53,046 nt of DNA from positions 1-53,046 of the forward strand of contig CAVHPP010000013.1 of assembly GCA_963638105.1 (NCBI GenBank). The letters run 5' to 3'. Origin of the DNA: CAG-217 sp963638105 (GTDB taxonomy: Bacteria; Bacillota; Clostridia; Oscillospirales; Acutalibacteraceae). Below are positions 1-8,721 of this stretch, in pieces (the first letter of the stretch is position 1; each line of letters begins with the position of its first letter). Both the position numbers and the translations under genes were made by a program. The notes under the pieces were generated by a model. It worked only from the letters and a program-made list of their open reading frames with translations. It was not told the origin of the DNA and made no database searches.

Positions 1-1
1 G

Positions 2-2317
2 GTGGCGGGTGCAGCGAATATCGTAGGAGCAGCCGTTATAGACTGGAAGTTTCTCAAGGGAAACATTGAAGCAACACTATCGGCCATTGCTGGCATGCTT
101 GGGGCTGCTTTCTTAGTGGTTGGCGCATTTCTTGCAATTTCTGGGGTCAACGTTCCGCTTGGTATTGCGTTGATTGCAATCGGAGCGGTGGGAATGGCAG
201 CCGCCGTCGCATTGAATTGGAATTCACTTTCAGACAAAGTTAAAACTGTAATCAGCGTGATTATGGCGGCATTAGGTGCAGCAGCTCTTGTTGTTGGGAT
301 CATTCTTGTTTCGACAGGAGTTAATGCTCCGCTCGGGTTTGGACTTATTGCAGCAGGGGCGGGTGCTCTTGGGGCAGCGGTCGGTCTTAATTGGAAGTTT
401 GTTTCACAGAAGATCGAAGATATTTTACGTGATATGGGTGCTTATATTGCAGGATGTACTTTGCCTCTTGGTATTATGTTGTGCTTAACTGGAATAAATA
501 TGCCCCTTGGGATTGCATTGATTGCTGTAGGGGCAGCAGCACTCATCGGTTCAATCGCATTAAACTGGGACACGATAGTCGATACGGTAAAAAGCGTTCT
601 AAAGAGTTTGGGGGTAGTGATTGGTGCAGCCTTGCTTGCTATAGGCGTGCTTCTGTGTTTGTCGGGAGTGGGTATTCCGTTAGGTATCGGATTGATACTC
701 GCAGGCGTAGGTAGTATTGCAGCGGGAGTTGCATTGAATTGGGATGAGATTCAAAACAAAGTAAAAAGCGGATTGGACGCTGTATCGGAGAAATTTAATG
801 AGTTCAAAACGAAAGTTTCTGACAAACTCAACGAAGCTAAGGAAACAGTCCAGGGCTGGGCGAGTAACGTTAAGGACTTTTTCTCGAATGGAAAAGAAAA
901 AATCAAGGAAGCTGGTGCTGAATACGGAGACACATTCAAAGATGGTGTTTCTGATAAATTCAGCAATACTAAGCAATGGGTGAGTGATAAAATCACCAAG
1001 CCACTCAATACCTCTATCAAAAACAGTAAGGTTGCAGAATATGCAATTTCACTTAAAGAAAATTCCGCTGATTTGTGGGACAAGGCGAAAACTGGTTGGG
1101 AAACCGTAAGCAAAGACGGATTTTCTATCAGTACAGCGGTTAGCTTAGTTAAGAAAGGCTGGAAAACTGTAAACGACTGGATTGGAAATATTCCTGTTGT
1201 TAGCCAGGCGGTAGATTTGGCTAAAAAGGGTTGGAAATCCGTTCAGAACTGGGTTGGTAAAATTCCTACTGTTTCGCAGATGATCGATTTGGTCAAAGAC
1301 GGTTGGGACTCCGTGCAGTCATGGATCGGAAATATTCCAAATCTTTCCCAATCAATCAAGCTGATTAAAAAAGGTTGGAAAACTGTGAACGCTTGGATTG
1401 GTAAAATCCCAGGACTCAGCCAAGCAATCAGCCTTGCCAAGAAGGGATGGCAGACCGTATCTAACTGGATTGGCCATATCCCTGTAATTGGTCAGGGTAT
1501 TAAGCTGATCAAAAAAGGCTGGGAGACGGTGAAAGACTGGATTGGTACACATGTTATTGACACGGGTATCAAGCTGATCAGAAAAGGCTGGACCTCTTTA
1601 TCCGAGTGGATTGGTAAGAGCGTAAAGGTTGGGGTTTCCCTTATCAGAGATGGGTGGGATTCCATCAAAGACTTTTTAGGTTTGAGCGGTGGTGGCGTAG
1701 TCAATTCAGATGGTAGCATTAGAGCATTTGCTTCCGGCGGAATCATCACACAAAGTGCTTGGAAAGCCATGCCCAAATACGCTGGTGGCACGAATCGAGC
1801 TCACGGTTCAATGTTCGTGGCCGGGGAGAGTGGTGCAGAACTGGTAGGCCATGTGAATGGTACAACCGAGGTCCTTAACCGTTTTCAGTTGGCTCAGGTA
1901 ATGCAGAGTTCCATTGTCAGTGGAATGAACCAGTTTGCTGGTTATTGGCAGAGCATGTCTCGTGATTTGATCACTTGCGCAAACGGTGTGATCAATGCGG
2001 TGATAGTTAGTGCCAATGATATTAGCGAAGATATGTTAAGGTCTCCGTCTGTATATGATCCTGCGAACACTTTGTCGCAGTCAGTTTACGAGAGTTCTCG
2101 GCGCTCTTATGAAGCAGAAACGAACGGTGACGGTTTTATCCGGGGCTTTAGAGATTTCTACTATGACACCATTGAGCCCACCCTGAGAGAGATCGCCAGT
2201 GACACGAAGCGACAGGCCGACAAGGACGAACAAACGCTGGTTCAGATTGGTAATAGAGTGGTCAGTGATGTCGTGCGAACTCAGCAAAAAGCCAACGGGT
2301 ATAATTTTATCAAATAG
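2..2317 (+). CDS. Phage tail tape-measure protein, 5'-truncated by the window edge
   Basis: This is the C-terminal part of a tape-measure protein, the scaffold that sets tail length in long-tailed phages. The reading frame is already open at the window edge, so the GTG at base 2 is probably internal. The protein begins with four hydrophobic Gly/Ala/Leu-rich repeats of exactly 58 residues, each ending near an NW pair. A charged amphipathic stretch follows (about residues 258-360), then nine GW/WIG-type repeats from about residue 366, a glycine-rich hinge and a C-terminal domain (about 565-771). Hydrophobic segments plus tryptophan-spaced repeats are typical of tape measures. It lies directly upstream of the tail-completion and hub genes, as expected. 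Composition is AT-rich compared with the host genes. The family call is secure from repeats plus context; the full length is unknown. Confidence 0.9.
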   Translation: MAGAANIVGAAVIDWKFLKGNIEATLSAIAGMLGAAFLVVGAFLAISGVNVPLGIALIAIGAVGMAAAVALNWNSLSDKVKTVISVIMAALGAAALVVGIILVSTGVNAPLGFGLIAAGAGALGAAVGLNWKFVSQKIEDILRDMGAYIAGCTLPLGIMLCLTGINMPLGIALIAVGAAALIGSIALNWDTIVDTVKSVLKSLGVVIGAALLAIGVLLCLSGVGIPLGIGLILAGVGSIAAGVALNWDEIQNKVKSGLDAVSEKFNEFKTKVSDKLNEAKETVQGWASNVKDFFSNGKEKIKEAGAEYGDTFKDGVSDKFSNTKQWVSDKITKPLNTSIKNSKVAEYAISLKENSADLWDKAKTGWETVSKDGFSISTAVSLVKKGWKTVNDWIGNIPVVSQAVDLAKKGWKSVQNWVGKIPTVSQMIDLVKDGWDSVQSWIGNIPNLSQSIKLIKKGWKTVNAWIGKIPGLSQAISLAKKGWQTVSNWIGHIPVIGQGIKLIKKGWETVKDWIGTHVIDTGIKLIRKGWTSLSEWIGKSVKVGVSLIRDGWDSIKDFLGLSGGGVVNSDGSIRAFASGGIITQSAWKAMPKYAGGTNRAHGSMFVAGESGAELVGHVNGTTEVLNRFQLAQVMQSSIVSGMNQFAGYWQSMSRDLITCANGVINAVIVSANDISEDMLRSPSVYDPANTLSQSVYESSRRSYEAETNGDGFIRGFRDFYYDTIEPTLREIASDTKRQADKDEQTLVQIGNRVVSDVVRTQQKANGYNFIK
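44..739 (+). repeat. Four tandem 174-bp (58-residue) hydrophobic repeats in the tape-measure gene
   Basis: Conserved tryptophan codons sit at 44, 218, 392, 566 and 740, giving a period of exactly 174 bp. Each unit encodes a segment of the form SG(V/I)N(V/A)PLG followed by a Gly/Ala-rich hydrophobic run and a (L/I)(N/D)W end. The units are diverged at the DNA level but strictly in register, so the length is being conserved at the protein level. Confidence 0.9.
1097..1683 (+). repeat. GW/WIG tandem repeats (period 72 bp, shortening to 69 and 66) in the tape-measure gene
   Basis: Tryptophan codons of the KKGW motif occur at 1097, 1160, 1232, 1304, 1376, 1448, 1520, 1589 and 1655. Spacing is 63 bp to the first full unit, then five times 72, then 69 and 66. 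Each 24-residue unit reads roughly L(V/A/I)KKGW(K/Q)(T/S)V..WIG.IP..SQ. The last two units lose the IP segment. Confidence 0.9.
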
Positions 2318-2329
2318 CGAGGTGCTGAA

Positions 2330-2701
2330 ATGGCCTATATTGCAATCAACGGGTACGAATTACCTCCATCTAAACGTGGAGTGAGTATAGTGGTTACAAC
2401 TGTAGTGAACAGTGGTCGTAACGCCAATGGTGCTGTTGTTGGGCAGAAGGTGGGTAGAGATCAGTACAAAATTGATGGACTTGAGTGGCCGTTTTTAACG
2501 GCTGCTCAATGGTCTAAGATTTTGGGAATTCTAAATAACTTTTTCGTTGATGTTACTTTTTCTGATCCGGTAACCAATAAGAGAAAGACCATTAAGATGT
2601 ATTGTGGAGATCGAACCGCTCAACCATATTGGGTAGATTCCAATGGTAAGCCTACACACTATAAAGATTGTAAGGTCAATTTAATTGACACTGGGAGATA
2701 G
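2330..2701 (+). CDS. Phage tail protein of the type found just after the tape measure (DUF6711-like)
   Basis: This 123-residue protein starts at an ATG 12 bases after the tape-measure stop, behind a GAGGTG ribosome-binding site. Its start (MAYIAINGYELPPSKRG) and the segments NSGRNANG, VGQKVGRDQ, GLEWPFL and MYCGDRTAQPYWVD resemble a family of small siphophage tail proteins of Bacillota that I recall as DUF6711; I cannot confirm this without a search. Position between tape measure and hub suggests a distal-tail or tail-completion role, but no enzymatic motif is visible. AT-rich like its neighbours. Confidence 0.6.
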   Translation: MAYIAINGYELPPSKRGVSIVVTTVVNSGRNANGAVVGQKVGRDQYKIDGLEWPFLTAAQWSKILGILNNFFVDVTFSDPVTNKRKTIKMYCGDRTAQPYWVDSNGKPTHYKDCKVNLIDTGR

Positions 2702-2712
2702 GAGCTGAACAA

Positions 2713-4489
2713 ATGCAACAGGTATCGGACGCTTATAAAGAGAGTATGAAGTCTACTCTTCGTGAACAAGCGTACATTCGGGTTTCATTTGGTTTATTCA
2801 ATCAGGACGCTCAAGCAAATTCTACTGTCTCTGATGGCGATTATGCGTATTTTTCTAATGCCGACAATTTGTTCGTTAATCACTCATACGAGCCTACATA
2901 CGCTACTCTTGAAGAGAATTTCATGAGGGTGGACGGAAGTATGAGATTCTTATCGGCAAATTTGGCAAACGATAGTTGCCTGGTCTCAGAGAAATTAGTG
3001 TCCGAGGCTCCTTGCGCGGTTGTTATTCAGATGAATTCAGGCGTGATCGATTTTAAGGGTATGACCGTCGATTTTGGAGACAATTATCCAGTCGATTTCG
3101 ATGTTGAAACTGATTCGGGCCAGACAATAGAAGTCAGAGGAAATAGTGATTCTCAGTGGATCACGGANNNNNNNNNNGATCACGGATGAGGCTTTTCTGG
3201 GGGCTACCACGGTCACTATGACTTTCACTGCTATGAAAAATCCGAAAAGCAGGTTGCGTATTTATTCAATTATGTTTGGTTTCGGCATGAAGTTTGATAA
3301 TGCAACCATAATCAGCGCAGATCAATCCAGTTACACTTCGTTAATTTCTGAGGCGTTACCTCAAATTGATTTTTCAGTACAACTGGAAAATTACAATCAT
3401 ACGTTTAATCTTGATAATCCAACGTCTGTTATCAATTATCTCGAAAGTGGCCAACCGGTTAAGGTGGAGTATGGGTATAAAACTCCGGGAGCAGATGAAA
3501 TTGAGTGGATTCCTGGGGGAGTTTTTGAGTGCGCGGAATGGGAAGCAAACGATACTTCTGCCACTATCAAGTGCCAGGACACTTTACGGAATTTAGCAGG
3601 AGATTACTACAAAGGAAAAGTATCCAATGTGACGCGTGTGGCAACCCTGTATTCAATGGCGAATGATGTTTTACAGTTCGCTGGGGTTGATGAATATTAC
3701 ATTGACGATTCTCTAAAAAATGTAGGGAGTTATCTTCCTGTTCCTCGAGTATCATGTCGAGAGGCATTGCAAATTATTGCAAACGCGGCTTGCAGCATGA
3801 TTGAATATGATCGCAATGGTCATATAAAGATCAGGCCCTTATCGAATGATGTAATCGATTTTACTATGGAAAAGGCGGACATGTTGTCTTCACCTAAAAC
3901 CATTAAACAAGAGCAGATTAAAGACCTTTCTGTTAGCTGGTTTGAGTATCACTCGGAGGAAACTCAATCCGTTCTTTTTACTCAGGATTCTATCACGGTT
4001 GAGAAAGATCAGATTGAAACCTTTCTGCTGGATGATCCGTCTTTTGCATTTTCCATTCAGTTGGATGGTTCTACTGGGAAAGCCGTCTCAAAAGAATCGG
4101 GCGCATACTATGTGACAGTGCGGTTCCTCGTAAGCGGAACATATAAACTCGAAATATTGGGTAAAAAATATCAATGGGTCGAAAAGAAATTTGTAAAACA
4201 CATTTCGGATAAGGGGAAAGACATTGAGTGGTCTAATCCTATTATTTCAAAGGAGTCGGACGCAGAACGGTTGGCAAATTGGCTGGCTTCATATTATGCC
4301 CTGCCTGTGGAGTATGAGTATGATACACGTGGCAACCCTGAGTTAGATACCACTGATTTAATTAAGCAGGAAAATGAATTCAGGCCGGGAATGACGGTGA
4401 TTCCTTATAATCAAACGTTGAAATATTCTCAGGGATTTTCGGGTCATATTACTGCGAGAAGGAGGTCAAATGATGTGGATAACTCCTAA
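2713..4489 (+). CDS. Phage tail hub/minor structural protein, interrupted by an artificial run of ten N
   Basis: Two open frames on either side of the N-run are one gene. The left part starts at 2713 behind an AGGAG site and encodes a beta-rich N-terminal domain (MQQVSDAYKESMK...). The right part continues in another frame from ITDEAFLG to the stop at 4489. The nine bases before and after the N-run are identical (gatcacgga); collapsing them and the Ns removes 19 bases and restores one frame reading ...SDSQWITDEAFLG. The repaired protein would be 585 residues. The C-terminal half (including DTLRNLAGDYYKG and YDRNGHIKIRPL) looks like a gp27-type tail hub or tail-associated structural protein. 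Exact role in the baseplate is inferred from order only. Its last 20 bases overlap the next gene. Confidence 0.75.
3168..3177. other. Assembly gap (10 N) that covers an overlap, not missing sequence
   Basis: Ten Ns are flanked on both sides by the same nine bases (3159-3167 and 3178-3186). A scaffolder that failed to merge overlapping contig ends would give exactly this. Removing one copy plus the Ns repairs the gene, so no sequence need be missing here. Confidence 0.85.
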
Positions 4490-4892
4490 GACCGACTGGA
4501 AGGGCGAAACAATCAATGGCGTTTACCAGGGAGACTATTTTAACGCCGCTGATTATAATCGTATCAAAAACAATCTCACAGTTTTGAAAGAATTGGCCAA
4601 CTCAATATATCCGGAAATAGCCATTGTAGAGATGGGTGAAGATAAGACCCCAAAAGATTTCTTGTATGCAGATGAGATCAATCACATTGAGGAAAACTTT
4701 GATTCCATAAATCAGGCTTCACTTCGTGGAGAATATGGGGAAATGTCCTATTTTTACGAAAACGACTCATGTATTACCTATGATGAGCTCAATCGGATCG
4801 AATCCGCTATGCTGGATTTATACAATAAACTAACAAATCAAAAAAATGGACGGCGAAGTTTCACATGGAATTTCGGGGCAGGAGGAGTATAA
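4470..4892 (+). CDS. Small phage baseplate/tail protein
   Basis: This 140-residue protein starts at tandem ATGs (4470 and 4473) behind GGAGG, overlapping the hub gene by 20 bases. The N-terminal phrases TPKTDW, DYFNAADYNRIKNN and later YADEINHIEENF and TYDELNRIESAM are typical of small tail proteins encoded just before the tail fibre in phages of Clostridia. It is acidic and probably helical, and no catalytic motif is visible. The next gene starts immediately after its stop codon, so the two are likely translated together. Function is inferred from context only. Confidence 0.6.
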   Translation: MMWITPKTDWKGETINGVYQGDYFNAADYNRIKNNLTVLKELANSIYPEIAIVEMGEDKTPKDFLYADEINHIEENFDSINQASLRGEYGEMSYFYENDSCITYDELNRIESAMLDLYNKLTNQKNGRRSFTWNFGAGGV

Positions 4893-6953
4893 ATGAACTG
4901 GTCTCGGTTACCCACTGACTATACAGACGCAATTTGGAACGGAAAAAAGAAGTACAATCTGATTCAGAATGACGATGGCACGATCTCTTTGGAAGATGTC
5001 ACGAATTATACTAATTTGGAAAAATCATTCTTTGGCGCGAAAGACGCTAATCAGATGAACGAGGGTATAAATGCCATTATGACAATGGACGTGGATCAAG
5101 TGTCTAAAATTGATCAAACAGACACGTTATATTTGTCAAATGGAAACGAATTGCGAAAGATTCCGTTTTCCGTATTGCTATCCGCGCTTAGTAACGGTGT
5201 TGATGACTTATCGGCACTAAAGGCCAGCTTGAATTTGTTAAATGGCAAACTTACAGAACTGGCCTCCACTGATTGTCTAACAGTCTGTTTATCTGAAAAC
5301 TTCAAATTATCGAAAGGCACTTATGAAAATCCGCTTTACCTTCCCATGTCATCTGTTGCGCGAAGCGATGGACAGATGTTGCTACCGGTTAGCAATGGCG
5401 TACAGGTTGGCGCAAATGTGCTGAAAGTTTGTATCAGTGCACAGGCGTATTTTTACGAAGCCGGTGCGAGTCAATGTGAAATTGATATATACATCGTAAG
5501 CAAAGATGGATCGGCAAAGCGAGTAGACAGGTGTGTTCGTACTCGTTCGGGTAGATATGAGACCTTTGCTACCGCACCTTTTGTAACGAGTGTATCAGAT
5601 GGGGACATTATCAAACTTGCGTACATTGGAAATGCTGACGCTTCTGTGAGAAACTATCGTGACGCCACGTTTCTTAATGTGGAAGTTGTGGAAAAGAATT
5701 TGGATTCGTCGAATCCTTCCATCATATCAAGCCAAGACCTACTGCTCAATAAATGGGTAGTAAGTGAGAAGATCACAGGTGAAAGCGGCACAGAAAATAT
5801 TTACCCTGATTCCGATGTGGTATCATCGATTGTTGGCGATCTTTGTTTGAATCCTACCAAAGGAGCGGTGTATCAGTGTACGGTTGCTGGTACTCCGATG
5901 ATTGCAAAATGGAAGTACATTTGTGCTATTGGGGCGGGAGGCTCGGGAGATATACCTGATCAGTCGGTAACTGAGGCAAAACTCGCGGACGGCTCTGTGA
6001 CTACAAACAAGCTGGCGGACGGCGCTGTTACCAGCGATAAGATTGGCTCACAGGCCATTGAAGGTAAGCACATCAAATCACGAACAATAACGGGCGTTCG
6101 GCTGGCCCTGAAAACGATCACAGAGAACCTGTTGAGTGACGATTTGCAAACCAAACTTACCAGTTATGTGGGCACCCTGGCACAATCGGCGGACGATGAG
6201 GTTACCCTGCACGAATGGTGGAATGCCTCTGAGTTTTGCCCCTATGTCCTGAATGTGGATTATGATACCAAGGGTACCATCACATTGCACGCTGATGACG
6301 CTAAGAGCGGCAATCAATCTTTAACCCTGCGTAGCGGGGCTCTGGTGTCCTTCTTTGAAGAGAACGGTACGGAGTGCGCCACAGTCACCCAGTCTGATTT
6401 TGGCCTGGCCGTCTTACGCAGAGCGACAGACGGCAGCGGGACGGTCACCCTGCTGACTGCGGGCAATACCGGCTCTGGCGAAACCTGGGAGACCGTATTC
6501 ACAAAAACCTTTGATGAGGACACCACGGCGAACCAGCAGTGGACACTCACCAAACCCTGCCGCAAGATCAGACTGCGGATGGCTGTGGCCGGGAGCGCTG
6601 CCAATTCCGCCGCTGGTGACCAAACTGTCTACATCAATTCGTACACTTCCAAATGCTTCTTGCCAAATGCGTTCAGATTTGAAACGGCTGTCACAAAGGG
6701 TTCCTTCGCTGTTGCTGAGGCAGAGATCACCGAGGATATGGTGCGGGTGCAAACCAACAAGAGCAACATCGCAAGCAACTTCAACGCAGCCAACTCCATG
6801 ACCGGCGGCACCATCTGGGCCGCAAGCGGGATCACATTTAACATCTTCAAAGATGTTGAGGGTCACGGTGCGATTAAAGCGTTGTCTTTCCCGACAAACG
6901 GAAAGACCATTGGCGCCGGAACGCAAATCGATATTTTGGGGGTGGCAAAATGA
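4893..6953 (+). CDS. Phage tail fibre / receptor-binding protein with a GC-shifted C-terminal half
   Basis: The 686-residue product lies at the normal place for a tail fibre or receptor-binding protein: after hub and baseplate genes and before holin and endolysin. The N-terminal part (1-350) is AT-rich in codon choice and probably anchors to the baseplate. A linker around residues 354-400 carries fibre-type repeats of the form GSVTTNKLADGAVTSDKIG. The C-terminal part (about 430-686) is beta-rich and encoded by much more GC-rich DNA, as are the next genes. Such a break suggests recombinational exchange of the host-recognition tip. No peptidase, lyase or C-type lectin motif is recognisable. The next gene overlaps its stop (ATGA). 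The exact receptor is unknown. Confidence 0.75.
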   Translation: MNWSRLPTDYTDAIWNGKKKYNLIQNDDGTISLEDVTNYTNLEKSFFGAKDANQMNEGINAIMTMDVDQVSKIDQTDTLYLSNGNELRKIPFSVLLSALSNGVDDLSALKASLNLLNGKLTELASTDCLTVCLSENFKLSKGTYENPLYLPMSSVARSDGQMLLPVSNGVQVGANVLKVCISAQAYFYEAGASQCEIDIYIVSKDGSAKRVDRCVRTRSGRYETFATAPFVTSVSDGDIIKLAYIGNADASVRNYRDATFLNVEVVEKNLDSSNPSIISSQDLLLNKWVVSEKITGESGTENIYPDSDVVSSIVGDLCLNPTKGAVYQCTVAGTPMIAKWKYICAIGAGGSGDIPDQSVTEAKLADGSVTTNKLADGAVTSDKIGSQAIEGKHIKSRTITGVRLALKTITENLLSDDLQTKLTSYVGTLAQSADDEVTLHEWWNASEFCPYVLNVDYDTKGTITLHADDAKSGNQSLTLRSGALVSFFEENGTECATVTQSDFGLAVLRRATDGSGTVTLLTAGNTGSGETWETVFTKTFDEDTTANQQWTLTKPCRKIRLRMAVAGSAANSAAGDQTVYINSYTSKCFLPNAFRFETAVTKGSFAVAEAEITEDMVRVQTNKSNIASNFNAANSMTGGTIWAASGITFNIFKDVEGHGAIKALSFPTNGKTIGAGTQIDILGVAK

Positions 6954-7132
6954 ATGTAGAGACCGAAAGCCGCATTGCATTTCTTAAGGCTGAGTTGGCG
7001 GAGACAGACTACCTCTGCTTGAAGTACACGGACGGTGCGCTGTCTGAGGAGGAGTACGCACCGATCCGCCGGAATCGGGCAGCATACCGGGCAGAGATTA
7101 ACTCCCTGCAAGGGGGTGATAGCCATGAGTGA
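6950..7132 (+). CDS. Small phage protein, XkdX-position type
   Basis: This 60-residue acidic protein overlaps the fibre stop by four bases (ATGA), so translation is coupled. The sequence (AELAETDYLCLKYTDGALSEE, then RAAYRAEINSL) is of a type commonly found between tail fibre and holin genes in prophages of Clostridia. It is predicted helical, with no membrane segment or Cys motif. I do not know its function; a small structural or chaperone-like role is only a guess. Its 3' end overlaps the next gene by eight bases. Confidence 0.6.
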   Translation: MNVETESRIAFLKAELAETDYLCLKYTDGALSEEEYAPIRRNRAAYRAEINSLQGGDSHE

Positions 7133-7367
7133 CGCTATAATCGTAGCTATTGTGTCCGGTGTGTTTTCCCTGGCAGGATATTTATTTGGCAATTATAAGA
7201 GCCAAAGCAAGACCTTGTACCGAATAGATCAGCTGGAAAAAAAGCAGGACAAACATAATACGCTGATTGAGCGTATGTACGATGTTGAGGATCGCATACA
7301 TGTGCTTGAGAACAAGCAAGCTGTTGCGGATCATAGAATTAAAGATTTGGAGGACGACAAAAAATGA
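7125..7367 (+). CDS. Small membrane protein with coiled coil, lysis-module accessory
   Basis: The start at 7125 is chosen because a strong AGGGGG site precedes it and because the preceding frame would be shadowed by the upstream gene. The 80-residue product has one N-terminal membrane segment (about 3-20, AIIVAIVSGVFSLAGYLFG) followed by a heptad-like charged region (about 30-78, IDQLEKKQDKHN... VLENKQAVADHRIKDLE). This layout resembles XhlA-type or other holin-associated proteins, though XhlA itself has its membrane segment at the other end. It lies directly before the holin and overlaps it by ATGA. A role in lysis is inferred from this context. Confidence 0.65.
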   Translation: MSDAIIVAIVSGVFSLAGYLFGNYKSQSKTLYRIDQLEKKQDKHNTLIERMYDVEDRIHVLENKQAVADHRIKDLEDDKK

Positions 7368-7630
7368 AAGTAACCGCAGGAACAATCGCAAGAACCGCCG
7401 TACTGGCGGTATCGCTGCTGAATGTATTGCTCAATGCCTTTGGCAAGAACCCGCTTCCGTTCAGTGACGATGAAGTCTATACCGCCGTGTCAACGGTGGT
7501 GGCCGTGGCGGCTTCCCTGGCCGCCTGGTGGAAGAACAACAGCTTTACCAAGGCAGCTTTGAAAGCAGATGAGACCTTGGCGCTGGAACGGACAGAAACG
7601 GCAGAGAGTGAGGCGGTCAGTCATGAGTAA
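7364..7630 (+). CDS. Phage holin, SPP1 family
   Basis: This 88-residue protein matches the SPP1-type holin pattern: a first hydrophobic helix (about 7-26), the short segment FGKNPLPFSDDEVYTAVS, a second hydrophobic helix (about 43-56) ending AAWWKNNSFT, and a charged tail. Holins form lesions in the cytoplasmic membrane at the end of infection and let the endolysin reach the wall. It overlaps the previous gene by four bases and the endolysin gene by eight, forming a compact lysis cassette. GC content is like the distal fibre, higher than the tail genes. Confidence 0.85.
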   Translation: MKVTAGTIARTAVLAVSLLNVLLNAFGKNPLPFSDDEVYTAVSTVVAVAASLAAWWKNNSFTKAALKADETLALERTETAESEAVSHE

Positions 7631-8540
7631 ACTGTATTACTGCCGGCAGACCACGGAAAAATGTAAATCTATTCGTTACCCCAGCAAGTCTCATCCCTAT
7701 AAGTACGGCGCTTCCGGCTGTATCTATACCAGCGGGTGCGGGGTGTGTGCCAGTCTTATGGTGCTTCACAATTTCGGTTTTACTGGGTTAGACACGGCAG
7801 CCTGGACACAGAAGTGCCTACTTATGGGTGCACGCAGTGCAGATGGCACCGATATGGACACGGTGGCTGCATATTTGGAGAAGCACTACTCCATCATCAG
7901 CAAGCGGGCCAAAACGCTAACCGATCTCAAGGCTCACCTGAAATCCGGCGGCAAGGCTATTGTGTGTGTAAGCGGTGGCGGCAAACAGCTGTTTTCCAAT
8001 GGCGGCCACTATGTGTATGTGGGCGGCCTGGACAAATCCGGTAACCTGATCGTTCTGGACCCGTATTGGTATGACGGAAAGTTTACCCTGACAGCCAACC
8101 GCCGCAAGTACACCAAGGTCAAGAATGCCCGGGAGGTGTATGTGCAACCTGCTGCCCTTGCGTCCGACATTAGCGGCATTTGGCTGTTCACCAACGCCAA
8201 GGGTGCCAAGACGGTGTGCACGGAAAGTGATGTAAACTATCGCAAGGCAATACCCAAGGCGCCTACCGTGAAGCCCGGTGCTTACACCACCACGGCGGTG
8301 CGTGGTATTTACAAAGGCGCAGGTGCTGCCAGCGGGCGAAAAGCCGTGAGGGAACTGACCACGGACGGCCAGAGATACGCCACATCCAGCAAGGGAGCAA
8401 ATGACGCCTTTTTGCGTAAAGGTACAAAGATTACATTACTGGAAACGAAAATGGCGAATTCGGGCAACCTATGGGGCAGAATACCGAGCGGATGGATGTG
8501 TATCTGGGAGAAAGATACTAACACCCGGTTTTTGAAATAA
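7623..8540 (+). CDS. Phage endolysin, C39-like cysteine peptidase with C-terminal SH3-like region
   Basis: The ATG at 7623 (MSKLYYC) is chosen over upstream codons because it follows a GAGG-type site and sits at the holin end. The 305-residue protein has a papain-like C39 core: Cys39 in SGCGVCASL, His129 in NGGHYVYVGG and Asp146 in VLDPYW. These are the expected Cys-His-Asp residues of the C39/C39_2 fold. After about residue 220 a second region (TTTAVRGIYKGAG... WGRIPSGWMCIWEKD) looks like a bacterial SH3-type wall-binding domain. Position directly after an SPP1-type holin supports an endolysin that cleaves peptide bonds in peptidoglycan. Cleavage specificity cannot be read from sequence. It is the last prophage gene before a strong terminator. 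Confidence 0.8.
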   Translation: MSKLYYCRQTTEKCKSIRYPSKSHPYKYGASGCIYTSGCGVCASLMVLHNFGFTGLDTAAWTQKCLLMGARSADGTDMDTVAAYLEKHYSIISKRAKTLTDLKAHLKSGGKAIVCVSGGGKQLFSNGGHYVYVGGLDKSGNLIVLDPYWYDGKFTLTANRRKYTKVKNAREVYVQPAALASDISGIWLFTNAKGAKTVCTESDVNYRKAIPKAPTVKPGAYTTTAVRGIYKGAGAASGRKAVRELTTDGQRYATSSKGANDAFLRKGTKITLLETKMANSGNLWGRIPSGWMCIWEKDTNTRFLK

Positions 8541-8547
8541 AAAAAAA

Positions 8548-8585
8548 AAAATCGAGGAGGTAGGTTAATCTACTTCCTCGATTTT
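8548..8585. terminator. Bidirectional-type terminator ending the prophage late operon
   Basis: Arms 8548-8563 and 8570-8585 pair over 16 bp with one G-T wobble around the loop GTTAAT. The stem is preceded by a run of A and closed by TTTT, so it could stop transcription from either side. Confidence 0.9.
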
Positions 8586-8645
8586 ATATACAAATCCAAC
8601 ACAGAGATTTTTTATAAAAAAGCATGAGTTCGGATTTGCACTATT

Positions 8646-8721
8646 TGGTGGAGCATAGGGGATTCGAACCCCTGACCTCCACACTGCCAGTGTGGCGCGC
8701 TCCCAACTGCGCTAATGCCCC
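8646..8721 (-). tRNA. tRNA-Ala (anticodon GGC)
   Basis: Read on the minus strand, a complete cloverleaf is visible. The acceptor GGGGCAT pairs with ATGCTCC, the D-arm has GCGC/GCGC, and the anticodon stem CCACA/TGTGG encloses loop CTGGCAG with anticodon GGC. The T-arm AGGGG-TTCGAAT-CCCCT is standard. CCA is encoded (8646-8648). Its 3' end faces the prophage, making it the probable attachment site. Confidence 0.95.

Noticed and set aside
4893..6953. Possible diversity-generating retroelement target in the tail fibre
   Set aside because: No reverse transcriptase, template repeat or C-type-lectin end is seen in the window.
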